From Mucilaginibacter terrenus (GTDB taxonomy: Bacteria > Bacteroidota > Bacteroidia > Sphingobacteriales > Sphingobacteriaceae), in assembly GCF_003432065.1 (NCBI RefSeq), contig NZ_QWDE01000001.1:248001-312000 (forward strand): a stretch of DNA of 64,000 bases, given 5' to 3'. Every line of letters starts with the position of its first letter. Positions within the stretch are counted from its first letter, which is position 1. Positions 1 through 8,400 of this stretch are shown in pieces. The notes below the pieces were generated by a model, which saw nothing but the letters and a program-made list of their open reading frames with translations, was not told where the DNA came from and searched no databases. Both the position numbers and the translations under genes were made by a program.

Positions 1-2211
1 GTCGAGCGTATCTTTTATAACAAACAGTTCGCTTATGTCAGTGGCTTTTACATCTACCTTTTTGCTGAGGAAGGTGTAATACTTTTCTGATGCCTCCAGC
101 AGAGTGGCCCGGCGCTGTTTCATCTCCTTTAGTAAACGGTCGTGACTAAGCTTGTAAATGGCCTGTGGCAAACGGCGCAGTGAGCTTTCCAGAACTGCAT
201 CTGTAAGCGAATCCTTAAAATTCCTCGTGACATCCAGCCATTTCTTTTGATCTAACTGGCTCAGAAAGCGGGTGTTAACATCATTGGAGTTGTAAAAGAA
301 ATCGTTAACCGATCTTACCGATGCGTTATAGCCCTTTAAATACCTTGCAACATACTGCTTTGCCGCCAAGTTGGGAATAAGGCCTTGGTTCACGTAAAAA
401 GCTTCAGCACGGTCAATTGGAATGGCGGAATAATAGGTGTTTTCACCGCGCTTACTGGCCAGCCAGCGCAATTTTTCAGGTTGCTGGTCCCAGTCGCCCA
501 GAAACCAGTCCAGCAATCTGGTTTTCAGGTATTCTACAGTATCCAGTCGATTGTTGTTGCTTTTGTTTAGTTCTGCAATCATATTCCCTGTGTTGAGGGA
601 ACTGTCGCCGGGCTCGCGGTTTTCTAAAAGAACCAGCTTTCCGGAAAATTGCGACTCATAATAACCTAATTTGCTATCAGGAGCAACATACCCAATAATC
701 GGATTAGTGTGCCTTAAATTAACCGCCTGGGCTATAACAGGAGAAATGAGGGCACCGTAAGGGTGCTGTGCAGACATAGCATCCTTAAGCCATGATTTTG
801 CAAAGGTTTGACTAAGTGCCTGAGGGAGAAGTACTAAAGGATATTTCTCTATACTGCTCATTATGTATGTTTTACCGGCTGCGTCTTTAAGAACAAGCGC
901 CTGCTTCTGATGAGCGCCGCCAAACTCTACCGGCGTAAGCCCGCCTTTATACTTGCTAACTCGTATTACAGGCACAGTTGTTTTAGCCGTCCACTCACTA
1001 CGATAATTTTTGCCAAACATTACCCTGTGTAGCTCATTCCTTCGGGCAAATTCGTTATTAGCACTTACTGTTATACTGTCTCCAACAACAACTTTGTCGG
1101 GCTTACTTAATGGTATTTCTACTTTAACGTAAGGCTTAGTGTAGGTAAATACTTCAGCCATTGTGCTATCTACAGTGTTGGCGTAATAAGTGAATTTTAC
1201 GCTTTTATCTTCCATCTGGTCCACCGTAACATAGCCCCCGATAGCTGCTCCGTATAATGAATTTTTTCCTTTTATGGTGACAGCCCGCTTAGCGCCAGAT
1301 CCGCTAACCACTTGGTAATAAGAACCATCCTTAATAAATTGTAACCCGTGTTCGTGACCAGAAACCCTGATCACATTTGGCTCAGATGCAAATACACCGT
1401 CGATCATGGCCATCATTGTGCGGTATAGAGGGTGGCCGTTATCCTCCGGGTTATCAAATGTTCCGCGCAACAGAGGGTACAAGGCACCAATAAGCGGGAA
1501 AGGTATGTACAACTTTTGATTTACCGATGTAAGCGGAAAAAGGTAATCCTTAAATACATACGTGCCGCCGTGATGACCGTAAGAACGGAAAGGGTGATGG
1601 TCAGCAAGCAATATTACTTTGTTGCGGTTTTTATAAAGCAGTTCACGAAAACGGTAGATAATCTCATCATTTGTTTGGCAGTCACAGTCGGCAAGCGGGT
1701 TGTCTTTATTGTAGAGGTAAAGCCACCATTCCGAGTCGAAGGCAATCATTACCATGTCTTTAGAGATGTTGATCTCTGTAGGGTCCGGGCAACCGTTACG
1801 CGGTACCGACTTCAACAACGAATCCTTTTGTTCTGTCAGGAACTCCCACTCTCTCTTTACTTTAGCCATGCCTAGCGGGCCCATTCTATCCCAATCGTGG
1901 TTGCCGGGGATGAAGTATACAGGGGCTCCTGCCTTGCGCATGGGTGTAAACTGCGCTTTGAGGATGTTTTTAGTACCCTCTTCCTCCTTGCTGCCGGGCA
2001 TGCCCATACCAGTTGGATAGATGTTATCGCCAAGGTAAACTACTGTAGTCTTGTCTTTTATGATACGGGTGGCAGCGTTGGTGAGCACAAAGCTTTGTTG
2101 CGGGTCTATCTCGCCGGCATCACCAATAAGTATTACACGGTTGCGAACACCGGTTTGCGCCATTAACAGGCTGGGAAAGAGTAGTATAAGGGCTAGTAAA
2201 AGTTTTCTCAT
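1..2211 (-). CDS. exported metallophosphoesterase, 3' end outside window
   Basis: Reading from the ATG at 2211 on the minus strand, 737 codons are open to the window edge, so the C-terminus is missing. A signal peptide (MRKLLLALILLFPSLLMAQ) is followed by a calcineurin-like phosphoesterase domain with the family metal-binding motifs in order: GDAG (about residue 30), GDN, GNHD, a DHHP motif and GHEHG. The remaining 450 or so residues are not part of the phosphatase core; they contain an aromatic LGDWD motif. Known Bacteroidota proteins of this type often end in an outer-membrane barrel, which would lie beyond the edge here (inference). It is likely periplasmic or outer-membrane attached. Substrate unknown. 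Confidence 0.85.
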   Translation of the reverse strand, partial: MRKLLLALILLFPSLLMAQTGVRNRVILIGDAGEIDPQQSFVLTNAATRIIKDKTTVVYLGDNIYPTGMGMPGSKEEEGTKNILKAQFTPMRKAGAPVYFIPGNHDWDRMGPLGMAKVKREWEFLTEQKDSLLKSVPRNGCPDPTEINISKDMVMIAFDSEWWLYLYNKDNPLADCDCQTNDEIIYRFRELLYKNRNKVILLADHHPFRSYGHHGGTYVFKDYLFPLTSVNQKLYIPFPLIGALYPLLRGTFDNPEDNGHPLYRTMMAMIDGVFASEPNVIRVSGHEHGLQFIKDGSYYQVVSGSGAKRAVTIKGKNSLYGAAIGGYVTVDQMEDKSVKFTYYANTVDSTMAEVFTYTKPYVKVEIPLSKPDKVVVGDSITVSANNEFARRNELHRVMFGKNYRSEWTAKTTVPVIRVSKYKGGLTPVEFGGAHQKQALVLKDAAGKTYIMSSIEKYPLVLLPQALSQTFAKSWLKDAMSAQHPYGALISPVIAQAVNLRHTNPIIGYVAPDSKLGYYESQFSGKLVLLENREPGDSSLNTGNMIAELNKSNNNRLDTVEYLKTRLLDWFLGDWDQQPEKLRWLASKRGENTYYSAIPIDRAEAFYVNQGLIPNLAAKQYVARYLKGYNASVRSVNDFFYNSNDVNTRFLSQLDQKKWLDVTRNFKDSLTDAVLESSLRRLPQAIYKLSHDRLLKEMKQRRATLLEASEKYYTFLSKKVDVKATDISELFVIKDTLD

Positions 2212-2550
2212 TAAAAATTGTGACAGTAAATAAGTGCACCGGAAACCTACTGAACAACTTACCGTTTATTATGTTTTTGCCCCTGTTTACGTTGTGATTG
2301 CTGACAAAGTTTTGTCGCCACTTTGGTGTATAATAATGCCGATATTTGTAGCCTGAAAAGTACCGGCAGCAGGTGTTACACCTGATCTCAGCTCTCCTTA
2401 AATGCATTTTTCACGATCCAAAATCTGCAAAAAACACACTTTTTTTGATGCTAAAAATTCTCTATAAAATTTTTAGACACTGCATCTGCAGCTTTTTAAA
2501 AATTTAGCAATAACTGGAGTTTTAGTGATGTCTAATAAATAGAATATTCT
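2212..2550. other. intergenic region, no gene seen
   Basis: This stretch lies upstream of the metallophosphoesterase and downstream of the small minus-strand gene. It is AT-rich. The only structure I see is an inverted repeat at 2451-2476 (9-bp arms CTAAAAATT / AATTTTTAG), which could be a weak hairpin terminator for the gene at 2551-2841. No convincing TAnnTTTG promoter was found for the metallophosphoesterase. Confidence 0.4.
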
Positions 2551-2841
2551 TTATTGAAGAAAGTACGAGACTAAATTTTCCCACTCTTCTTGCAGCGACA
2601 AATCTGGGCGTATCTTTCCTGCTTTACTATACCAGTAATCGGCATTCCAGGTATCTCCTTCTTTACGGTGTAAATAAGCATGCACCCATGATGATGAGTT
2701 GTCACTCAGATGATCAACCTGCGCATGCGCTTTGTCCCAATCGCCTTTAGCATCGTACCAAAGGCTTTTTAAATGCGCCGGAAGCGATTCGGCCGGTTTA
2801 TCTGAATTTAGTGATGTTTTGAAGTCTGTTAGGGTATTCAT
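2551..2841 (-). CDS. conserved small soluble protein, function unknown
   Basis: A 96-residue soluble protein with no signal peptide or membrane segment. It is rich in Trp, Tyr and His, with the core AYLHRKEGDTWNADYWYSKA. I recognise this as a small uncharacterised family found across several bacterial phyla, in which the HRKEGD and NADYWY motifs are conserved, but no function is known to me. Its size is that of the whole family, so it appears intact. It stands alone, divergent from the DUF4241 lipoprotein gene. Confidence 0.7.
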   Translation of the reverse strand: MNTLTDFKTSLNSDKPAESLPAHLKSLWYDAKGDWDKAHAQVDHLSDNSSSWVHAYLHRKEGDTWNADYWYSKAGKIRPDLSLQEEWENLVSYFLQ

Positions 2842-3016
2842 GCGTGTCGATAATAATTAACTGTAAGGTGACTCCTTCGGATAGGTATAAGTAGCAATAT
2901 ATATTTACCGGCTGCTAAGCTAAAAAAGCTCAGGAAAAAAGCTTGACCAATTAGCTTTAAACAGAACTTATTCACCGAACCTTTACTAATATAAAGAATT
3001 TTAGGTTTGATATAAA

Positions 3017-3024
3017 TACATTTG
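3017..3024 (+). promoter_or_regulatory. candidate -7 promoter element (TACATTTG)
   Basis: Exact match to the Bacteroidota -7 consensus TAnnTTTG, 16 bp before the ATG at 3041. No clear -33 TTTG lies at the expected distance, so the promoter is only half supported. Confidence 0.4.
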
Positions 3025-3040
3025 TTTACAATACTATTCA

Positions 3041-3829
3041 ATGAAACCTATATATCTTATTACATTAATAACCTTTGTGACCTGCGCTTGTAATAACCCG
3101 CAATTTGATAAAAGTCGCCCTAACGGCAACTATACAGCAGATACTGTCAAAAAGAAAATCGTTCAACAAGAGATTTTGTCCCCCGTAGATTATAATCAAG
3201 TTTTTGAAAAAAAGATAGCTAAAGTAACACCTATAAAGCTTCTTGAAATTGGAGACTTGAATATACCCACTGGAAAAATTGTTGCATGCGACCCACTTGT
3301 TGCATTAAACTTTACGCCATTTAATAAAACCGTTAAACCAGGAGTATACCCTGTAAAAATATATGTTGCTAAAACAAAAGAATCAGGAGAAAGGTATGCT
3401 GTCGCAAAGCTGGAGTTCAGCCATAAAAAAGCGGTTAAATGGGTGCTTGCTCTTCACGACGGAGAAAATACTTCTGAACTCAAAGATCCGGATGACTACT
3501 TTGGCTTTCCTGTAGATGCGGGCCTCGCAGCATTTTTTGATTATAAGACTGGTTTAGCGTATGGCAAATTTGTAAAACAATTTCAGCAGCAACATCCTAA
3601 AGGTAACATCTATATTGATTATCTAGAGGCTGAGTTTAAAAAGCACGCAAAAAAGCCGGGAGATGACGGCGATTGGATTAATATGAGAGTTCCTAACTCT
3701 GATTTAAATATAACCATGTTCCGGTCGGGTTATGGAGATGGGAGTTACCCTGCTTATTGGGGAATGACTGAGAATAACGAAATTGTGTCTTTGATTATCG
3801 ATTTTCTTGTTTTGCCACTAAGTAAGTGA
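3041..3829 (+). CDS. DUF4241 domain lipoprotein
   Basis: A 262-residue protein starting with a lipoprotein signal (ITFVTCAC, putative lipidated Cys near residue 16), so it is probably anchored to a membrane facing the periplasm. The C-terminal 180 residues match the DUF4241 family as I know it: a GDLNIPTGKIVACDP start, a central GVYPVKIYV strand, PVDAGLAAFFD, and a final GSYPAYWGMTENNEIVSL block. DUF4241 has no established function known to me. The gene looks more AT-rich than its neighbours and stands alone, which could reflect recent acquisition (inference). Confidence 0.72.
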   Translation: MKPIYLITLITFVTCACNNPQFDKSRPNGNYTADTVKKKIVQQEILSPVDYNQVFEKKIAKVTPIKLLEIGDLNIPTGKIVACDPLVALNFTPFNKTVKPGVYPVKIYVAKTKESGERYAVAKLEFSHKKAVKWVLALHDGENTSELKDPDDYFGFPVDAGLAAFFDYKTGLAYGKFVKQFQQQHPKGNIYIDYLEAEFKKHAKKPGDDGDWINMRVPNSDLNITMFRSGYGDGSYPAYWGMTENNEIVSLIIDFLVLPLSK

Positions 3830-3899
3830 CAGCCGTTTATAACCAAAAAGCACCAACCACCCATCGGCAGCCGGCGCTTCACACTATTAACTGAGAAAC

Positions 3900-5144
3900 T
3901 TACTTAAAACCAAATACAAACGGGAACAGAAAGGTAACAATAATGGTCCATACGAAATAGAACGGCAGGTACCTTGATATGATCTGGCCGACCACGGATA
4001 ACTCTGCGTCCTTTCGCGCTACCCGGAACAATTGCCAGGTTACCAGCAGCAGGTTAATAAGGATTAGTACATTGCCGCCTAAAACGGCAGCCCTGTTAGG
4101 TGTAAACCCCCATTGCGAAATGCGAAACACAATGGCCGACAGTGCTACGCCATTTACAATAATGGTTAATATGGCAAGGGCAAAAAGGATGTAAGTTTCG
4201 GCACGGCTTTTTGTTGTGCGTGCTGTTTCGGCTACCGAGAAAAAGATGATGGCCATAACACCAACCAGCAGCGCGTTAAAAATGAGCAGGAACTCGCGGT
4301 TGCTATACGGGTCTTTACCAGAGCGTACAATGGCTACTAAATAGACTACCAGCATTACCGCTACAAGCGGACTAAACAGCCTTGCGATAACCGGTGACAC
4401 TTTACCCACGAGTTGCGGGTTAGTTTGTGTAAGATAGGTGCCAATAATAGGTGCGGCAGCTACCCCAAATACCACCACGTTTTTAGAGTAGAACTGCTCG
4501 ATATGAAAGCCTATTAATGAAAACAAGCCTATAGTGATGCCCGACATTATGCCGCCTGCTATAAGTATAAGCGTTGTCATCACTACCAGGTCGCCGTTGT
4601 ACTTCAAGAATGACAGCCGTTCTTTCAAAGGATTTCTCGTTCCTCCTGAAAAGGTGAAGCCGAGTACGCACCACAAAAACAAGCCAAGATGTATACAGGA
4701 GAGGATGAGCGTGTCGCTTTTATCGTTACGAGGTAGCAGGTTGATGAACAGCAGGCTCGTTAATATTGCACCCGCAGCCATAGCAGTTTTACCTGCAGGC
4801 AGTTTATTCTTCCAGGCAAAATAGGCGGTTAATAAGGGAAAAACAATAAAGCCGATGTTCCTGGGATAGAAGTAATTTTCATCAATGCCGAAGATAGCCG
4901 GTAGCTTTGCTATAAAGCCGGCTACTAGCGAAGCGATGATCACCAGCGTTAGTTCACCCTTTGATCCCCAACTTATCTCGTCAGACTGATAGTTGAGCCG
5001 TTCGCTCCAGAAACCTGCTAGCGGGTGGCCCTTCACTTCGGGGTACAAACTGCTGAAATCGCGTTTAAACGCTGATTTATTACCGCGATACAGTCGCTCA
5101 AGTTGGGCTGCATCGTCGATATGGCTGCGTATTTCCTCTTTCAT
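3900..5144 (-). CDS. DUF4153 multi-pass membrane protein
   Basis: A 414-residue integral membrane protein with about 10-11 hydrophobic helices and a soluble N-terminus of about 70 residues. The C-terminal half carries the DUF4153-like signature (SQWGFTPNRAAVLGGN followed by a helix and LFRVARK). I chose the ATG at 5144 because the longer reading from 5237 would run into the upstream gene and its extra residues do not look like this family. It follows the small membrane protein gene by 40 bp and is probably co-transcribed with it. Function unknown; location inner membrane. Confidence 0.75.
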   Translation of the reverse strand: MKEEIRSHIDDAAQLERLYRGNKSAFKRDFSSLYPEVKGHPLAGFWSERLNYQSDEISWGSKGELTLVIIASLVAGFIAKLPAIFGIDENYFYPRNIGFIVFPLLTAYFAWKNKLPAGKTAMAAGAILTSLLFINLLPRNDKSDTLILSCIHLGLFLWCVLGFTFSGGTRNPLKERLSFLKYNGDLVVMTTLILIAGGIMSGITIGLFSLIGFHIEQFYSKNVVVFGVAAAPIIGTYLTQTNPQLVGKVSPVIARLFSPLVAVMLVVYLVAIVRSGKDPYSNREFLLIFNALLVGVMAIIFFSVAETARTTKSRAETYILFALAILTIIVNGVALSAIVFRISQWGFTPNRAAVLGGNVLILINLLLVTWQLFRVARKDAELSVVGQIISRYLPFYFVWTIIVTFLFPFVFGFK

Positions 5145-5184
5145 TGTTTTAAGCTTAGTGATGTTGGTGTTAACTACCGGTATA

Positions 5185-5520
5185 TTAATTCCATAAGGTG
5201 CCGTCCAAGCCAAGGACAGTGCCCATGAATAAGCCAATTAGGTATATAACAAGGCTCAGCGTTATGGCTGCAAACATTTTCCAACCACCCTGCTGGCGTA
5301 AGCCATCTAAAAAGTAGCTGATAGCCCCGCCTGTGGCACCTGCCAGCGGAACGATAATAAGCGGCCTTGCCATCCAATACTTTGGCCAGGCAGGGTTAGG
5401 GTGATTAACGCCTGATAAGAATAAGCCGATAAGAACCAGCCCTATACCTGCACCAATAAGCATCCTTATAACCAATGCGGATGGGCGGATGGGTGATGTT
5501 AAAATGTTTCCTTGTGTCAT
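5185..5520 (-). CDS. small three-helix membrane protein
   Basis: A 111-residue protein with three predicted membrane helices (about residues 18-36, 50-68, 80-103) and a conserved-looking tail GLFMGTVLGLDGTLWN. Relatives in Bacteroidota are sometimes labelled KefB-like potassium transporter, but nothing here resembles a transporter of that size, so I treat the function as unknown. It is the first gene of a two-gene minus-strand operon with the DUF4153 gene. The pair of inverted repeats at 5550-5591 lies just upstream of its start and probably controls it. Confidence 0.7.
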   Translation of the reverse strand: MTQGNILTSPIRPSALVIRMLIGAGIGLVLIGLFLSGVNHPNPAWPKYWMARPLIIVPLAGATGGAISYFLDGLRQQGGWKMFAAITLSLVIYLIGLFMGTVLGLDGTLWN

Positions 5521-5549
5521 GGTAATTATATTGAATATTATTTTAAAGT

Positions 5550-5592
5550 ACTTTGTACTGCAAAGTTATCTATCAGCTTTGTATTTCAAAGT
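5550..5592 (-). promoter_or_regulatory. pair of operator-like inverted repeats upstream of the DUF4153 operon
   Basis: Two near-identical dyads: ACTTTG-TACTG-CAAAGT at 5550-5566 and CTTTG-TATTT-CAAAG at 5577-5591, with perfect arms and a start-to-start spacing of 26 bp. They lie 30-70 bp upstream of the minus-strand start at 5520. The palindromic form and repetition suggest binding sites for a dimeric repressor. No regulator gene is in this operon, so the cognate protein is probably elsewhere (inference). Confidence 0.6.
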
Positions 5593-5622
5593 GTTTGTTA
5601 AAATAAATTCGAAAAAAATTAT

Positions 5623-5664
5623 GTAGTTAAATAACTACGCTTACATTTGTAGTTAAATAGCTAC
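5623..5664 (+). promoter_or_regulatory. tandem ArsR-type operators bracketing a -7 element
   Basis: Two 16-bp dyads: GTAGTTA-AA-TAACTAC (5623-5638, perfect 7-bp arms) and GTAGTTA-AA-TAGCTAC (5649-5664, one mismatch), spaced 26 bp start to start. Between them, overlapping the second, is TACATTTG (5642-5649), an exact TAnnTTTG -7 element. The ArsR start codon follows at 5669. This is the layout expected for autorepression: the bound repressor would cover the promoter and the short leader. Confidence 0.75.
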
Positions 5665-5668
5665 ATAT

Positions 5669-5992
5669 ATGAATTTACGTCGTGATGTTTTCCAGGCTTT
5701 AGCCGACCCAACCAGGCGAGCTATACTGCTGTTAGTTGCATCGCAATCATTAACCGCCGGAGCAATAGCTGCCAACTTTGACACAGCAAGGCCTACAGTT
5801 TCCAAACATCTGCAAATACTCACCGAATGCGAGCTGCTGCAACAAAAGCAAAGCGGGCGAGAGGTGCACTACCATATAAATGCAAAGAAGATGAAAGAGG
5901 TAGCAGACTTTATAGAGCCGTTTCGCCAAATGTGGGATGACAGATTTAATAAGCTTGAGGCCATAATGAAGAACTATAAACCAGCAAAATAA
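5669..5992 (+). CDS. ArsR/SmtB-family transcriptional repressor
   Basis: A 107-residue winged-helix regulator. Residues 1-90 form the ArsR domain, with the typical start [15 protein letters not shown], the recognition helix around [18 protein letters not shown], and a wing at [10 protein letters not shown]. There is no obvious metal-binding Cys cluster, so it resembles the SdpR-like subgroup paired with SRPBCC/AHSA1 proteins and not a metal sensor. The ATG lies 5 bp after the second operator. It leads a tightly packed operon running to 8289 and probably represses it through the sites at 5623-5664. Confidence 0.9.
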   Translation: MNLRRDVFQALADPTRRAILLLVASQSLTAGAIAANFDTARPTVSKHLQILTECELLQQKQSGREVHYHINAKKMKEVADFIEPFRQMWDDRFNKLEAIMKNYKPAK

Positions 5993-5999
5993 AACCAAC

Positions 6000-6464
6000 A
6001 TGGAACAAAAAACAAAAGTACACGCCGAGGATGGCAAGCAGGACCTATTTATTACAAGGGAGTTTGATTTGCCTGTAGAGTTGCTGTTTAAGGCCTATGC
6101 AGAAGCAGCTATTGTTGAGCAATGGATGGGCACTAAGGTGCTTAAGCTGGAAAGTAGAAAACACGGCAGTTACCAGTTTGAAACAACAGATCCCAGGGGC
6201 AATAAACATGGTTTCAACGGCGTAATACACGAGTTTACACCCAATCACAAAATTAGCCGCACGTTTGAGATGGAGAACACGCCATACGGTATCCAACTAG
6301 AACTGCTGGCATTTGAAGGCCTCTCTGCAGACAAAAGCAAGCTTACCATGCACGTAGTTTATGAATCGGTAGCGCAGCGTGACCAGGTGCTGTCGCTGCC
6401 TTTTGCGCAGGGCATTAATATGGCGCATAACAGGTTACAAAACGCGTTCACCAATTTAGCTTAA
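6000..6464 (+). CDS. AHSA1/SRPBCC-family protein
   Basis: A 154-residue cytosolic protein of the START-like (SRPBCC) fold, subgroup AHSA1 (Aha1 C-terminal-like). Family features are FDLPVELLFKAYAEAAIVEQW near the N-terminus, the GSYQFETTDPRG strand pair, a central HEFTPNHKISRTFEM segment and a C-terminal amphipathic helix. Such proteins bind hydrophobic ligands in a cavity; the ligand here is unknown. It begins 7 bp after the ArsR gene. ArsR plus AHSA1 is a very common bacterial pairing, which supports both calls. Confidence 0.85.
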   Translation: MEQKTKVHAEDGKQDLFITREFDLPVELLFKAYAEAAIVEQWMGTKVLKLESRKHGSYQFETTDPRGNKHGFNGVIHEFTPNHKISRTFEMENTPYGIQLELLAFEGLSADKSKLTMHVVYESVAQRDQVLSLPFAQGINMAHNRLQNAFTNLA

Positions 6465-6468
6465 AACC

Positions 6469-6852
6469 ATGTCAAAAAGAAACAAGATCATCTACTGGAT
6501 AGCTACATGTTGGCTGGCTTTAGGCATGCTGTCAACCGGTGTTGTACAACTTATGAGATCGAAAACAGAGGTGGACCGCATGATACAACTGGGCTACCCT
6601 GCCTACTTGCTTACCTTGTTAGGAGTATGGAAAGTATTAGGTGTAGCGGCTATATTGGTACCCGGGTTTACGCTGCTAAAAGAATGGGCATATGCGGGCT
6701 TCTTCTTTGCAATGTCTGGTGCCCTGGTATCTCATATTGTGGCCGGAGGCGAAATGAAGGATTATTTTGGAACGGCGCTGCTGTTGGTGCTTACTGCAGT
6801 GTCGTGGTATTTCAGGCCTGCCGAAAGAAGGTTACATTTAGCACATCAATAA
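6469..6852 (+). CDS. DoxX-like membrane protein
   Basis: A 127-residue inner-membrane protein with four hydrophobic helices. The segment VVQLMRSKTEVDRMIQLGYP followed by LLGVWKVLGVAAIL is characteristic of the DoxX-like family as I know it. It starts 4 bp after the AHSA1 gene, in the same operon. DoxX-like proteins often sit beside ArsR/AHSA1 pairs; the reaction or substrate here is not known. Confidence 0.8.
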   Translation: MSKRNKIIYWIATCWLALGMLSTGVVQLMRSKTEVDRMIQLGYPAYLLTLLGVWKVLGVAAILVPGFTLLKEWAYAGFFFAMSGALVSHIVAGGEMKDYFGTALLLVLTAVSWYFRPAERRLHLAHQ

Positions 6853-6861
6853 TTTAAAAAT

Positions 6862-7434
6862 ATGAGGGAGTTCAACGGTAACAATAAGCTTTCTCCTGAG
6901 CAATTTCAGGAGCTGCTTGGGGTGTTAAAAATGCGGTTCGAGCGCAACATGATCAGGCATCAAAACATTGAATGGGCAAGCGTGTACAACAAGCTTGCGA
7001 ACAATGCAGGCAAGCTATGGTCGCTGGATGAAATGGAAGCAACCGGCGGCGAACCTGATGTGATTGGTTACGACGAAGGTACAGATGAATACCTATTTTC
7101 CGATTGTGCTGCCGAAAGCCCCAAAGGCCGCAGAAGCATTTGTTATGATAGAGCAGCGCTGGAGTCGCGAAAAGAGCACAAACCGGCTAATAGCGCTACG
7201 GACCTGGCGGCGGAGATGGGTGTAGAATTGTTAACCGAAGAGCAATATCGTCACCTGCAAACGCTTGGGAACTTCGATACCAAAACATCCAGCTGGATAA
7301 AAACCCCTGAGGAGATACGCAAGCTAGGCGGCGCGCTTTTCTGCGACAGGCGTTTTAACACCGTATTTACCTATCATAATGGTGCCGAATCCTACTATGC
7401 CGGAAGAGCTTTCAGGGGTTTGCTGAAGGTGTAA
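6862..7434 (+). CDS. DUF4256 domain protein
   Basis: A 190-residue soluble protein matching DUF4256 over its full length. Features include ELLGVLKMRFERNM at the start, LWSLDEMEATGGEPDVIGYD, a region with paired acidic residues and Cys (FSDCAAESPKGRRSICYD) and a C-terminal RRFNTVFTYHNGAESYY block. No signal peptide or membrane helix is present. Function is unknown. It begins 9 bp after the DoxX-like gene and shares the ArsR-controlled operon. Confidence 0.8.
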   Translation: MREFNGNNKLSPEQFQELLGVLKMRFERNMIRHQNIEWASVYNKLANNAGKLWSLDEMEATGGEPDVIGYDEGTDEYLFSDCAAESPKGRRSICYDRAALESRKEHKPANSATDLAAEMGVELLTEEQYRHLQTLGNFDTKTSSWIKTPEEIRKLGGALFCDRRFNTVFTYHNGAESYYAGRAFRGLLKV

Positions 7435-7440
7435 TTGCAT

Positions 7441-8289
7441 ATGGAGAGCCGTTCACCAATACAATTCCAACGAACTCGTATAGCACCCACGCCAAGCGGC
7501 TATTTGCATCTGGGTAACGCGTACTCCTTTGCGCTTACCGCGTCGATTGCAAGGAAATACGGCGCTAAGGTACTCCTGCGCATAGATGACCTCGACCGTG
7601 AAAGGGTTAACCCCTTATATGTTCAGGATGTTTTTGATACGCTCAATTTCCTGGGAATAGAATGGGACGAAGGCCCGCGTAATATGACTGAGTACCAGGA
7701 GCAGTATTCGCAGATATACCGCATGGATAGTTATCGAGGGATGCTGGCTAAATTGCAGGACCTGAAGGCTGTGTTTGCCTGTACGTGTTCGCGTGCGCAG
7801 GTGCTTGCCGCTAGTCCCTCAGGTATTTACCCTGGTACGTGCCGCCACAAAAATATCCCGCTGGATTCACCAGGTGTAACCTGGCGGCTGGATACCTCCA
7901 AAGAAGAAACTTTACACGTATTTTCACCTGATGGTAAGCATAAGGAAGCTATGCTGCCGGGCGCTATGCAATACTTTGTAGTACGCAAAAAGGACGGCTT
8001 TCCAGCTTATCAGCTTGCCTCTCTTGCAGATGATGTGCATTTTGGCATCGACCTCATCGTTCGCGGAGCCGATCTGTGGGACAGTACCCTTGCGCAACTT
8101 TATCTTGCCCGCATATTGGGGTTGCGGGAGTTCGAGCAGGTTCGTTTTCATCACCACTCACTCAAACTGGCGCCGAATGGGCAAAAGCTTTCAAAATCGG
8201 CGGGAGATACTTCTATACAGTTTCTGCGAAGAAACGGGATGACCGCTGATGAGATTTACAGATCAATAGGCTACATTCTAAAGGATTAG
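7441..8289 (+). CDS. gluQ: glutamyl-Q tRNA(Asp) synthetase
   Basis: A 282-residue truncated glutamyl-tRNA synthetase-like enzyme with only the catalytic Rossmann domain. It has the HIGH-type motif HLGN (residues 23-26), the KMSKS-type motif KLSKS (249-253) and a zinc site with exact spacing C114-x-C116-x13-Y130-x3-C134, the pattern known for GluQ (YadB). The length and absence of an anticodon-binding domain separate it from full GltX (about 470-500 residues). GluQ attaches glutamate to queuosine in the anticodon of tRNA(Asp). I prefer the ATG at 7441; a TTG at 7435 directly after the DUF4256 stop is the alternative. It is the last gene of the ArsR operon. Confidence 0.88.
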   Translation: MESRSPIQFQRTRIAPTPSGYLHLGNAYSFALTASIARKYGAKVLLRIDDLDRERVNPLYVQDVFDTLNFLGIEWDEGPRNMTEYQEQYSQIYRMDSYRGMLAKLQDLKAVFACTCSRAQVLAASPSGIYPGTCRHKNIPLDSPGVTWRLDTSKEETLHVFSPDGKHKEAMLPGAMQYFVVRKKDGFPAYQLASLADDVHFGIDLIVRGADLWDSTLAQLYLARILGLREFEQVRFHHHSLKLAPNGQKLSKSAGDTSIQFLRRNGMTADEIYRSIGYILKD

Positions 8290-8379
8290 CAAACCTGTTA
8301 AAACAATTGCAGTTGTAACTGTCTTTTTACCCTACTGCATACTTGCTTAAAAAAACTAAGCGTAATTTAGCGTACCATT

Positions 8380-8387
8380 TATTTTTG
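8380..8387 (+). promoter_or_regulatory. candidate -7 promoter element (TATTTTTG)
   Basis: Exact match to TAnnTTTG, 13 bp before the ATG at 8401. No TTTG is found at -33 spacing. It would drive the sugar dehydrogenase gene separately from the ArsR operon. Confidence 0.35.
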
Positions 8388-8400
8388 ATAAACATATTCC

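Noticed and set aside
2120..2407. 95-residue minus-strand frame at the 5' end of the metallophosphoesterase gene
   Set aside because: It overlaps the start of the well-supported metallophosphoesterase in another frame and has no recognisable protein features.
5145..5237. Longer DUF4153 reading from 5237
   Set aside because: It overlaps the upstream 111-residue gene by about 50 bp and adds residues unlike the family; ATG 5144 is cleaner.
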